Of a stretch of DNA of 64,000 nucleotides, positions 24,730 to 37,135 are shown piece after piece (position 1 is the first letter of the stretch; the number at the start of each line of letters is the position of its first letter). The stretch spans positions 9,329,516-9,393,515 of the forward strand of contig WARS01000011.1 in assembly GCA_008933995.1 (NCBI GenBank). The letters run 5' to 3'. The notes under the pieces were generated by a model. That model worked only from the letters and a program-made list of their open reading frames with translations, was not told where the DNA came from and made no database searches. A program made the position numbers and the translations under genes. Source of the stretch: Datnioides undecimradiatus. Its lineage: Eukaryota; Chordata; Actinopteri; Lobotiformes; Datnioididae.

Positions 24730-25173
24730 ACACATCAATTCCAGGCGACCACAGTTAAATGCATCCCCAGGGCCAGAGCGGACGACGTTGAATCCTATCT
24801 GAAACTGCTGACTAAGGATAAACATAGATTCAATAAAATTGTTATTCATGTCGGCAGAAATGACATCCGGTTACGGCAGTCAGAGGTCACTAAAATTAAC
24901 ATTGAGTCTGTGTGTAAGTTTGCTAAAACAATGTCAGACTCCGTAGTTTTCTCTGGACCCCTGCCCAATCTGACCAGTGACGACATGTTTAGCCGCATGT
25001 CGTCATTCCATCGCTGGCTGTCAAGGTGGTGTCCAGCAAACGACGTGGCCTTTATAGATAATTGGAATCCATTTTGGGGAAAACCTGGTCTCATTAGGAG
25101 AGACGGTATTCATCCTACTTTAGATGGAGCAGCTCTCATTTCTAGAAATATGGCAAAATATATTAAAACCTGA
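24730..25173 (+). pseudogene. LINE ORF1 remnant, SGNH-esterase-like domain
   Basis: The plus frame running to the stop at 25173 reads [17 protein letters not shown], then [14 protein letters not shown], then [19 protein letters not shown]. The HVGxND and DGIHP blocks correspond to the esterase-type domain known from ORF1 of L2 and CR1 LINEs. The domain is implicated in binding lipid or nucleoprotein, and its exact role is unsettled. The upstream portion is broken by stops, so no intact start can be assigned. Confidence 0.65.
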
Positions 25174-25389
25174 CAAACCAGTGCAGAGACCAGGCGGCAG
25201 AGCTGCAATCCTACATGCTTCTCTGCAGTTTCTTTAGAGCTGTCACCCTTCCATGACCACCACTACCCCCAGTTTCCTATAGAGACTGTATCTGTCCCTC
25301 GTCCACCCAAACTACCTAGGGCAAAAAATTTAAGAGGTATTATTCATAAAAACCTCACAAGAATTAATACCACCAAGTTATCTGGACCT

Positions 25390-26160
25390 AAACACACCAC
25401 AATAAAATGTGGATTATTAAATATCAGATCTCTCTCGTCTAAATCCCTGTTAGTAAATGATTTGATTACCGATTATTGCATTGATTTATTTTGTCTTACT
25501 GAGACCTGGCTGCAGGAGGAAGAATACATTAGTTTAAATGAGTCGACCCCTGCCAACCACATTAATCACCATATTCCTCGAAGCACAGGCCGAGGAGGAG
25601 GAGTGGTAGCAACCTACCACTCAGGTTTATTAATCAATCCCAGACCTAAGCCTGGGTTTAAAACGTTTGAGTCCCTCACTCTCAGTCTATGCCACCCTAA
25701 CGATAGGTCAGGGAAACCAGTTCTGTTTGTGGTTGTGTATCGTCCGCCTGCTGCTTATTCAGAGTTTTTATCTGAATTCCCTGACTTCTTATCTCAACTA
25801 GTGCTCAGCTCAGAAAAAGTAATCATAGTGGGTGACTTCAACATTCATGTAGATGACACCAATGACAGCCTTAGGAATGCATTTAACTCGGTATTTGACT
25901 CAATTGGTTTTTCTCAAAACGTTAACAAACCAACTCACTGATTTAATCACACCCTCGATCTTGTTTTGACATATGGCTTAGAAACTGAATGTTTAATAGT
26001 GTTTCCCTAGAACCCTCTTTTATCTGACCATTTTTTAATAACATTTCAGTTCACAATTATGAACTTCTCAGCATTTGGGAGGGAAACTACCCTCAGCCGG
26101 TGTCTCTCTGATAATGCTGTTTCCAAATTTAAGGAGATTATTCCGTCTCTTTTGGCTTCT
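25390..26160 (+). pseudogene. LINE endonuclease domain, interrupted
   Basis: The exonuclease-endonuclease-phosphatase type domain nicks target DNA for target-primed reverse transcription. Visible motifs are LNIRSL at the start, [16 protein letters not shown] and GDFNIHVDD. The frame stops at TGA 25939-25941 and TAG 26008-26010, yet sequence between and after them still reads as LINE protein (LLSDHFLI, a motif from the catalytic C-terminus). The open part is 25462-25941. Confidence 0.8.
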
Positions 26161-26162
26161 AT

Positions 26163-28304
26163 ATGCCACGTGCCATTACAACAGAGGGTAGCAGCCTAAC
26201 TACTAGTCCAGCACATATAGATTATCTTGTTGATAATACTGCAGCTGCACTGCACACAGCACTGAATAATGTGGCCCCTATAAAACAGAATAAGAAAGCC
26301 ATCAAGCAGAGGAAGCTAGCTCCCTGGTTTGACACACAGTTACGCACTTTAAGACAGTCCTCACGAAAGTTAGAGAGGAAGTGGCGATCCACTAATATAG
26401 AAGAATTTCACCTTTCCTGGAAAGATAGTATTATAACATACAAATCAGCCCTGCGTAAGGCAAGAACTGCCTATTATTCCAAATTAATAGAGGAAAATAG
26501 GAACAACCCCAGGTTTCTGTTCAGCACTGTAGCCAGGCTGAGAAAGAGTCACAGCTCCGTTGAGCCAACTATTCCCTCAGCTCTCAGCAGCAATGACTTT
26601 ATGAATTTCTTTACTAGTAAAATCATAGATATTAGAGAAAGAATTCATTACGCAGTCTCTTCAACTGTTAGAGATCCATGTGTGTCAACTGCAGCGGCCC
26701 CTGAAATGTCTGCAGGCCCTAATTTATCTCTAGACCATTTCTCTCCTATAGATCTCACTGAACTGTCCTCAACAATCATTACATCCAAACCCTCAACCTG
26801 TCTTTTGGACCCCATCCCAACTCGTCTTCTCAAAGATGTTTTGCCCCTGATTGGCACTTTTATATTAGACCAGATCAATCTGTCATTACTAACAGGTTAT
26901 GTTCCACAGGCTTTTAAGGTTGCTGTCATCAAACCTTTACTCAAAAAGCCTTCTCTTGACCCTGGCGTTTTAGCGCACTACAGACCAATATCCAACCTCC
27001 CCTTTATTTCTAAAATCCTTGAAAAGGCTGTGGCTGATCAGTTATGTGATCACCTGCAGAGGAGCAGTTTATCTATAGTTTGTCAGTCAGGATTTAGAAT
27101 AAACCACAGCACAGAAACAGCATTGGTTAAGGTTAGCAACGACCTCCTAATAGCATCTGACAATGGCCTTGTCTCTTTACTTGTCCTGCTAGACTTCAGT
27201 GCTGCATTTGACACCATCAATCACAATATCCTACTACAGAGACTAGAACATGTCATTGGCATTAAAGGAACAGCACTAAGCTGGTTTAAATCTTATCTAT
27301 CCGACAGATTCCAGTTTGTCCATGTTAATAATGACTCGTCCGTGCACACAAAGGTTAATCATGGAGTTCCACAGGGTTCTGTGCTTGGACCATTGTTGTT
27401 CTCCCTATACATGCTTCCCCTTGGCAATATTATTAAGAAGCACAACATAAATTTCCACTGCTACGTGGACGTTACACAGCTATATTTATCTATGAAGCCG
27501 GAAGAAACAGATCAATTAGTCAGACTTCAGACATGTCTGACAGACATTAAGGCCTGGATGACTTATAATTTTTTGCTTTTAAATACAGACAAAACTGAGG
27601 TGATTTTGTTTGGGCCTAAACACCTCAGAGACAGGTTATCTGACCTCGCAGTCACTTTGGATAGTGTTACCCTGGCCTCCAGTTCTACCGTGAGGAACCT
27701 GCGAGTCATATTTGACCAGGATATGTCCTTTCAGTCCCATATTAGGCAGGTCACTAGGACTGCCTTCTTTCACTTGCGCAACATAGCTAAGATTAGGAGT
27801 ATCCTGTCCAAAAGTGACGCCGAAAAGCTAGTCCACGCATTTCTTACCTCAAGGCTGGACTATTGTAATTCCTTGTTGTCGAGTTGTCCGACTAACTCAC
27901 TGCGAGGCCTCCAGCTCATCCAAAATGCTGCTGCAAGGGTTCTGATGGGAATTAGCAAGAGAGATCATATTTCTCCAGTTTTAGCTTCTCTTCATTGGCT
28001 TCCTGTAAAGTCCAGAATAGATTTTAAAGTCCTTCTTCTTACCTACAAGGCCCTTAATGGCCAAGCTCCATTGTACTTCAATGAGATGCTAAGTCCCTAT
28101 TACCCCAACAGATCACTTTGCTCCCAGAGTGCAGGTTTGCTTGTGGTTCCCAGAATCTCCAAAAGTAGAATGGGAGGCCAAGCCTTTAGCTATCAGGCTC
28201 CTCTCCTGTGGAACCAGCTGCCAGTCTGGGTCCGAGAGGCAGACACCCTCTCTACTTTTAAAGTAAAGCTTAAAACCTTCTTGTTCGACAAAGCTTACAG
28301 CTAG
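26163..28304 (+). pseudogene. LINE reverse transcriptase frame, 713 codons, catalytically impaired
   Basis: This long open frame carries the reverse transcriptase and C-terminal region of the L2-type element. Motifs include [50 protein letters not shown], then CYVDVTQLY in place of the usual YADDTQLY, and the C-terminal [13 protein letters not shown] with [13 protein letters not shown]. Two aspartates or alanine of the active box are altered (YADD to YVDV, 27462-27473), so activity is not expected. The Met at 26163 is probably fortuitous: intact relatives continue from the endonuclease frame, from which this one is separated by a frameshift. Confidence 0.88.
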
Positions 28305-28649
28305 CTCTAGTTACCATGTGAACTACACCCATAGTCTAAACTACCCCTCTATGCCATCCCTTAGTTATGCTGCTATAGGCCGAGGCTGCTGGTGGACATC
28401 CCATGATCGTCTCCACACTCCTCCTCTCTGCTCTCTCTCCTCAAACTCATTTTAACCATCACAGATTAACCATTAACTCTGTGTCCTCTCTCCCCTAGTG
28501 CTGTGCTTGTTTCTCTCTGGTCTCTCTCTCTGTACCTCTCTACAGATACCTGTGGCTCCAGAGCTGAACATCTGATCTGTGGCTCCACCGACCTGCCCCG
28601 TGTCCTCTGCTGCCATTTGCTGTCATTTGCTGTCATTATTCTATATTGT

Positions 28650-28687
<38 letters not shown>

Positions 28688-28925
28688 CCCTCCAACCGGT
28701 CAAGGCAGATGGCTGTCCACCTAGAGCCAGGATCTGCCCAAGGTTTCTGCCTGTTAAAAGGAAGTTTTTCCTTGCCACTGTTGCCAAGTGCTTGCTCATG
28801 GTGGAACTGTTGGGTATAATTAATAGTAATGAGTGTGGTCTAGACCTGCTCTGTTTGTAAAGTGCCCTGAGATGACTTTTGTTGTGAATTGGCGCTATAT
28901 AAATAAAATTGAATTGAATTGAATG
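28305..28925 (+). other. LINE 3' UTR
   Basis: It contains a (CT)n run at 28653-28684, the block AGGTTTCTGCCTGTTAAAAGGAAGTTTTTCC and the terminal GGCGCTATATAAATAAAATTGAATTG tail that reverse transcriptase of this clade recognises to start copying. Confidence 0.75.
28653..28684. repeat. (CT)n microsatellite inside the LINE 3' UTR
   Basis: About 16 CT units. They create the run of Leu-Ser codons seen in two overlapping chance frames. Confidence 0.95.
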
Positions 28926-31900
28926 ATACTATCTTCTCTTTTTTAGGAACTCAGGACCTTAAACTGCATTTCGACTGGAAAAAACAGTATCTAAATTTAG
29001 TAAGTTGCAAGTTTCAGCCATCTAATAGGCAAGCATTGGCTGCTGCTAGTGTTAGTGTTAGGAATGGGTGGTGCTCATTTCCTGAAATCTGATTGATTAC
29101 ATAGATATGTTGGCAATGTCCTGACTGATCTCAAAAAAGGTTGATGAAGACAGAGGGAGAGGGTGTCATTTAAAGAATGAGAGAAACTGATTTGAAGTAG
29201 TTGTGTACAGAAGTAAATAATCAAGAAATTGATGAACATTGCTTTGTATCATTCATTCAAACATCACAATAGACATGCAGTTGTCACACAATGGTAAACC
29301 AAAAAGAGCAACAAATGTTATTTTGTTGCCTGTGAAATTTGTTTTAACCAAAGCTGTTTTAAATTAGCTACCAATCTAATTTTTCCTGATATTCAAACTG
29401 TTTTAGATGTCTGGACATGGACATGATTCTGCGAAAGTCACTTTTAGATCTTTATTTGTGTCGAATTCTTTTCCTCTCTCCCTGCTGCCTGGTCTTTGCC
29501 ATCTTTCTTTCCAAGTCTTTTTGTATTTTTTGTGTCATGTTATTTAATATTCAAGTCACCTCTGTGATATTCTTGTCTTGCTCTATGACTGAGTATAAAT
29601 GTGTATTCCAATTCACTTGTTAATGCATTGAGTTGTTTGTTTTGTTCTTTGTTTTTCACTTGTTTATTTAGCAGAAGCTGCTTTTTCCCCACAGATAAAA
29701 CCAAATGTGAGAAGGAAAGTGAAATTTGATCAAGAGTGGAGACTCGAGATACATTTGAGACAGTCATCTATGAAGTGCTGACTGCAGTCTGTCTCAGTGG
29801 GATCAACACACTTTGTGAAGATGGTCTGATGGATCTTGGAACACATCTTTGTGCCCTGTCCATAAATAACTTCGCCTCTTGTGCAAAAAAGTTTATTTTA
29901 TAATTATCAGTCTGGCATGATGGCAACTTCTTTGCCATCTCTTCAGAACCTTTTTTCATGAGTGCTGGTGGCTTTTTTAATACACAGTTTCAGTGTAGAT
30001 CTGCATACACACACTAAGACAGACCAGGACTTAAAGAACAACTGCATATGCATACATACAGATACAGACAGACTAATTTGTAAGACAGCGGTCTGTAGTG
30101 GGACAGTTTGACACGAGGCAAGTTAAAATGATCATTGCAATAAGCTCGGTTCAAACAGGACAAAAATATATGCTTTATTACTGTTTTAATACTGCTTTTG
30201 TGTTTTTTGATATTAACTTTTTTATATTAAGTCATATCTAAAACACAGATATTAATCCATATGTCATACTATGATCATATCGCAATACACCAGCAATATA
30301 CCTCAGATACAATTTATTCCCTTCCTGCTTTGTCCTTGCTTGCCAAACCTCAGATACTTTTAATAAATCTCCATCTGAATAAAGGCTTTGCACTCCCAAT
30401 GTGCAATCAACACCAAATCTCAATACAGACATACATTTGCATACATACAGATATACAAATTATGTTGCTAAGTGTGGATGCTGCCATGTAACTGTAATGG
30501 CTTTCTAACCTGCAGTTATTTTCTCTGTATCTGTACTGTCAAGATATTTCTGATATTCATGAGAGCCCCGTGGTTTCTGTGTTCATATGTCTGTGAAGCC
30601 TCAAACTGAGTATCTATCTGTGTTATGATCATAATAAGCTGCATATACTGTAAGATGACAATATAGATCTTTAACTAATAAGAACTGTTATTTCTGCAGT
30701 TTACAAATATATTAAAACTGAGAAACAAACGTTTCCAACGAATTGGATGCTTCATTACAGCAGGTCACAAAGAAATGGATTTCTCTGGCATCTATTAGTG
30801 TCATTGACCGGGTAAACAAATCTTTTACACTTAATCTCTGTAAATATCCACGGTGGTAAATTGCTGTTGAAAATGACAAGACCACAGACCCTCATTATAA
30901 CTCTCAGCTCCAGCTCTGTATGAAAATGTCTATATCTTACATCTCTAACCTTCCCTTTTTTAGTGGTCCAGTAAAGACTTCTGCTGAATCCATGGTATTA
31001 ACAGAAAATATAAAAGTGAAAAGATTGATAACAAAATATCTTCACTAAACAGATTTCTTGTCTTGTCTTAAACAAATAGTTTTCCTAAAAAAAAAACCCT
31101 CAGCAAACAAAAAGGTGGTGAGAGATGTTTAATTGTTTTGATTTGATCTAGTTTGCAAAGCTGTTGTCCAAACCCGTTTGTAATATTTTAAGTAGCTGCT
31201 TATTAGCAGAATGTTAATTAGAGTTTGGAAGGAGTAATACCATTGATACTTTTACCCACAGATTGAAAAACAGGTTTCACTGGCTCAAATTGTCAACTTA
31301 TGAGTGATAAAATGTTAAATTGTGTTAATGGGAACAGGCTGCTTGCAAAACAGCATGCTAATAGACCAGAGCACTGTACTAGCACTGCATTAAGCTGGTG
31401 AACTTGTAGGCTCTGAGCAGACATCCGCCTACATGCAATTTGTTGTATCTGCGTGGACACAGCAACATGACGTGCAACGTCTTACGCCTCCACACAGGTG
31501 GATAATCAGGGCCTTAGTGCACATGACTGATGGATCTTTAACACATGAGAGGAATCTATCTTGGGCTGTGCTCTTGGATTTCACTCTAGATTTTGCTTTC
31601 AGTGACCAGACTATTCTTATTGCCAAGCTGAAATGTTAGGGTTTTTCACCTTTATAGCATTACCTGTACCAGAGCTCAGTGTTTTTAAATGGAAGTTTTA
31701 GTCATAGCAAAAAAGGAAGTTGCTTTGGTCCACTCTTATTTTCAGTTTTTAAAATGATTTAACATATGTTTTAAAAACAAATTGGATGATTGATGACTCA
31801 CATTACCTGAGCTGAGACGAATCTGCATGTTGAGTTGGTAAAAGTTTATAATTAATCATTTTTTCTTTTTCAGATCAGACTGATAACATTGCTTTCATGA

Positions 31901-34900
31901 TGCAGATGCACTGATTTGTGTTGGCATCTTGAGAAAAGTCCAACCCTCCGACTGGAATCTAGGTCTCCGATAAAAAAATGATCAGGGAAAGACAAACAGT
32001 TTTGCTAGTCTCTGAACACTTGCCCACATGAGAGACCCTCCTTTCATATGCACACAAAGCTCTGCAGCTCTATGAATAGCGATGTTGAGAGAACCCATTG
32101 GTCAGTTGACATGGTTTATACCAGCTGATCTTTTATCTCCTACATTACCTGCTCCAGAGCAGGTTAACTGTGCAGGACAAGTTACCATGGCGATTTACCC
32201 ACCGTCATAAGACATTTGTTTGCTTCTTGGACTGCCTTCCCTTTACTCTATTTTGTCTCAACACCTTGTAATTACACAAACACCATCAGCATGCTTATGA
32301 TGCCATAGGCTCTACCATATTACCTGCTGCTATCTACAGATGCTCCAGTTCTAGTGAACCAGTCATTGCTGACTGATAGAAGATACATCATTACAAGTGC
32401 CAAGACACAAAACTTTTAATGCTGAAATACAACGGATGTACATTTATACGTAAAAGATGTGCAGTGTAGCTTTAAATGACTGAACTGCACCAGCTCCTCC
32501 TCTGTGGGGTTGTGCCTCTTGTTTTTCTGCTACATTAAATGAAGAAGCATGATTGCATGATAGGACTAATGGACAGTTGTGGAGGCTAAGAAGGATCCAA
32601 ATAAAGAATAATATTTAAAAAAAAGAATACAGAGGTGAAACAATGAGTAGGTCATTACTACTTTCAGAAATGTTTACAGGAAAATCGCATTTAAAATAAC
32701 CTTGGACTATTATGACTGCATACAATACCTTTGCATTTTTAACGAACCTACCCATCAATGCAGTCATGTTTTAGATGAGCATTTTAATACAGATGTATAA
32801 TAACTTCAGTATGAATAATGGACTGAATGGTTTGTGAATGAGTCTAACCTTCTTTCTCTGTAATTTGAAAGTCACTAAGTCACATCAGTAAACGTCAACA
32901 CTCAAAAGAAGTCACAACCTTCATACTAATCCCAAAATAAAATCTTGCGCATATGATATACAAGTTCTTTCAAAAGGTTACATTTGATGACTATTGTGAC
33001 TGAATAAGGTTTAAAAATGAAATGACGGACATTATTTTTTTCATGAATTATTCACAAGCACTGATGACAAATCACTCATTTACAGTAAAATAAAGCGAGG
33101 CAGAGGTAAGCTTTTGAAAAATGCCTTGTTATTTCATAATTATAGAGTAATATGTGTTTCATGGTGCTAATTTTAGCTTAGTAATTATCATCTGGACAGT
33201 CCCTTTTTAAAATTATGTTTTTGATTGTGTTAATTGTCTTGCCAACTGTGCACGTCCTGATGTGTCTGACCCTAACCCTTCACACACTGTTAGACGCTCT
33301 GTGTTTCCAGGCGCTTATGCAGAGGCAAGCATAAGATGTCAGATACTTGATAATGGTGTTTATCACCATAAGCATTAAGTTTCGCTTAATTACCACTGTG
33401 AGTGTTGATGATCACTAAAAAAACCCCAACAGTATTCTTAAAATCTTTATTTCATTTCTATGAGGTATACACTGAAAATTCAACATTTTAAAAATGTACC
33501 TGGAAGTTATCAGTTGACTCATATATGACTTGCAGAAATAATACGATTATCGACGTGCAACCGCCAAATAAGAAGTTATGCCGTGATTGTATCACTACCT
33601 TTAAGGCACACACTGTATTGATGTACCTGTTTCTATGAGCAATCGATGAATGTAATGGAATAAAGATTGATAGCTCTTCTTCTCGTGCCGTACTAAATAT
33701 AATGAAGAAAAAAAAAGGAATTACCGCCCAGAGAAACGACTGTAAAGATTCACTGAAGATCTAAAAGCCACTTGTTGCAGTCCTGCACCAGCCCCTTGTT
33801 GTTATTCCCTCTGACTCACTGAAGAAATGTCTGCTGTAATTTGGAGGCTTACGTTTTACATTTTTGAAAAGATATGCTATATTGCAGAGAAGCATTCCCA
33901 TCTGGATTTTTTAGTCAAAATGTATTAGTCCATTCTTTTTTCCACTTGATAAATCTTAGAATATTCATTGAAAAATCATTTTTTAAAGACTTTTTCTAAA
34001 GGGAGTATGGTTACACATCAAAGAAAAACAAAAGATAGGAGTGTGAGAAGTAGGGGTAGGAAGAAGAAAATGGTGAGTAAAAATATGAACTGATTATGTG
34101 CAGAAGTCAGTGTGCTGGATTAACTGTATTCAATCTCCTGTGAGGGGAAACACTGAGGAATACTTACATGAGAGATTCTGACAAAACTAGATTGCCCCTC
34201 TGTCTGACTTTGTTGAAACATTTGCAAATCTTTATTATCAACAAATATTTCCTGATCTCTGGTTCTCTCTGGTTTGAGTCTGTTTGATCTCAGTGATAAA
34301 GGTTAATAAAAATGTCAACGCCACAGAGGCTATGGGACCACTTTAAAAGTGCTGACAAATAATAGTATCATTGAATTATAATAATCATCAAATTGAATTA
34401 TTGAGTATTTTCTTCTTGAGTATTAACATTTCTTTATTTTGAATTCTTATGGACTCAGTAAAGTGTGTGGTAGCATCTTCCAGTGAATATGGCTGACTGT
34501 ACCCCTCTGTTAGAGAACCAGGTGTGGTGATGGATATAATTAACCCCTCATATGGCTTCACTTTATTTCACTTCACTATATTTATTTGTAGCAGCTTATT
34601 GAAAGAATTGATGCATGAGAGATGCACTGAAGTCACAATCATGTTTGTGTGTCACTTCATCATATACAGCATGCCCACTGAGCTAGATAAAAATGGAGTT
34701 TGAACTGTGCATGGACCCAGACTCACTCTTGAGATGTCCTTTTTTAATAAAGTAGAAATTATGTAATAAGATGTACCACACTGTGTCATTCTCCACAGGG
34801 GAGTCAGAGTCAGACGATAAACCGGCTGTTTGCTTTTGTAGAAAAAGTCCTTGAACTGTTGGAAAAAGACCACACTCACACAGTGGTATATGTGCATGCA

Positions 34901-35149
34901 CAGCCTTAGTATCAGAAATGCAAGTTGTTCTCGTAGGAATCATTCATAAAGAACTGGAGCGACTGACAAATCTCTGCCTCTGTCTCAGAAATTCAAAGAC
35001 TAAGACGCTGCACATTTTGGCAAAATCCCACACAGACAGCTGCTGTTGGGCTGCTGGCTGGCTACAGAGAATATCAACTCTGCATGGGCTCGCCCTCACT
35101 GATTTATTTATTTTTTTTAATATTTCTGCTTTTCGGATTGAAGAAGTTT
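28926..35149. other. Intergenic, no gene found
   Basis: Over 6 kb of AT-rich DNA without a supported exon. A short near-duplicate (CATACATACAGATA) occurs near 30050 and 30440. No RNA gene is recognised. Confidence 0.55.
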
Positions 35150-35395
35150 CTGATGCTTGTGTGTGACGCTTTGAATGGGCTGGGCTCTACTTGCAACTCT
35201 GAGCTCTGCTTATATCTGCACCCAATGCTCCTCATGTACCTAGAAAGAGACGTCTTTGCTGTTCTATGTTTAAGGCTGAAGTTTGAAGGAGATTAGGTGC
35301 TTTAGGTTGTAGCCCCCAGATTATGAAACAACCTCCTCTATATCAGATCTGCTCCCATCTCTGACTTTTAAAAATGGTCTCTCATCCTTTTTTCC
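35150..35395 (+). pseudogene. Ancient LINE reverse transcriptase C-terminus, heavily decayed
   Basis: Two stretches still read as the C-terminal part of a fish LINE protein. CDALNGLGSTCNSELC near 35161-35208 resembles the YKALNGLxPxYLSELL block. PRL*NNLLYIRSAPISDF near 35315-35370 resembles the RLWNxLPxxIRSAxSxxxF block. Several stops and a frameshift separate them. The relationship is by eye only. Confidence 0.5.
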
Positions 35396-37095
35396 CCCTT
35401 TCATGAATATATTATGTGCATCCAAAAATCTGTAATTCTTCTTTCACTCTAAATTGTCTTTTGATGACACATTTTATTCATTTGGTTTTGGAAAGATAAG
35501 AACCACAGGCAGCCAACATTTATGCTTTTATAGCACAGTAAGGAGGATACTGAGTTCTAGTCTTTTTTTAACTTCTTTTCCTTCGTAAAGCCATCTTAAG
35601 CATTTTTGTAAATAAATGAAAGTAATATTTCCTCAACTGATCAGTATTAGTACATGTTGTTTCATTTTATGTTGCTGTGAGGTTCAATATCCCTTGTCTG
35701 ATTTTGTTTGTTTCCAAGTACCATCCAGGAGGACGCCTTTTGTTGTAATATCTGGGCTTGTGGACCACTATATTTGTATGACAGCACTCTTTCTAAGCCT
35801 TTTGCTCAGTTTGTTTTTTCTTAATATCTCCATACTTTTAACATCTGCAAAGTCTGCTGTGAATCTGTTGCAAATTTAACCTCAGGCTGAAGTAGCATTA
35901 GCCCTTAGAAGCTGTTTCACTGACTAAATAAGTGTCAGAATCACTTGAAATACTATTTAAATGTAACAGTGAGTTTCCACTTCATCTCATATTCAGTCGG
36001 TTTTATTCCGCAAGCTAGGTATAGTAAACGTATTGATTGGCAGCCTTGAAAATGTCATCCAAAGTCACACTCTGAAGTTTGCTTCAAACAAGTCATACAT
36101 TTTTCCCTAAAATTAAAATAATAATTGAAGACATACATTTTTTTTATGAGAAAACGTTCATGAAAAAGGGGCCAGAAATAAGAAATTCTTTTAAGGTCCT
36201 TTTTTCCTACCCCAGACTACCACTACAATGGCTTTACGTCTATGGAAATGAGTGGAGCTGATAATGCAATACAGGGTGACCTTATCTGCATAGATTCCAG
36301 GGGATCTGGTAACACTACATTTGAGCCTGACCGTCAAACACACTCATAATGCTGAAATCAGAGTGTGAAATTTTGGTTGGATTATGTAGCAGCTGACACA
36401 CTTTGCCATTTCAATGATAGCTTGTTTTATTTTATGATTGGCAACCAGGCATTTAATTGGGCAGTTATGTCAAACGTTGTCATTCATTTTGTTCAGGCTT
36501 TCTAAAATTAAACCTTCTACTTTATGTCACTTTATGACATATCCCACTTATTTAAACCTCGACTTTGCTGTTGGATAACCACAGAAATGATTTTGTTCAA
36601 GATTAACATAATAGACTTTACATTTATGTATTTACATTGCATTTAATTTACAACGATGATTGTCTGCCAACAGGTAAGTCTTGATTTCACTATCTGAACC
36701 ATTACATTCCGTACCTGAAGTTTCGCAAGTAGCATATATTGGTTTCTAAAAACTGGGATATAATGTTCAAATGTGCAACTGGCAAATGTGATATTAAAAA
36801 TATGCATGCAACCACAATCAGTTAATCCCTGTGGACCATGATCTTTAAACAGAAAACTAATGCAACAATTAACAATATAGGCAGAGCTGCCTAAAAAACA
36901 AGAGACAAAAGTCCTCATATTGTTATTGTTTTATACTGGAGGTGCCTCTTTGCCAATAAATAGGAGCTCAACTATTTAGCCCACTGTGACAGCGCTGAAG
37001 TAATTTTACAAAAATATGGATACATTTCCTGGGTCTTATTTTTCAACCTCACAGTCCAACAACCAGGGTCACAACAAATCTGATGGGCCTCAGGG

Positions 37096-37135
<40 letters not shown>

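Larger units (their letters stand above)
24730..28925 (+). mobile_element. L2-type LINE (non-LTR retrotransposon), decayed
   Basis: In order on the plus strand the element has an ORF1 remnant with an SGNH-esterase-like domain, an apurinic-type endonuclease, a reverse transcriptase, and a 3' UTR ending GGCGCTATATAAATAAAATT plus TTGAA repeats at about 28925. This layout and tail are those of the L2/CR1 group of fish LINEs. The copy is dead: the endonuclease frame has stops at 25939 and 26008, the frame shifts near 26165-26185, and the catalytic YADD is YVDV. The 5' end could lie further left; recognisable similarity starts about here. Confidence 0.85.

Noticed and set aside
24358-24849. 163-codon minus-strand frame
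   Set aside because: It overlaps the 5' LINE region, which codes on the plus strand, and its translation resembles nothing I know.
26648-26878. Minus-strand frame inside the LINE
   Set aside because: It is a shadow of the reverse transcriptase frame.
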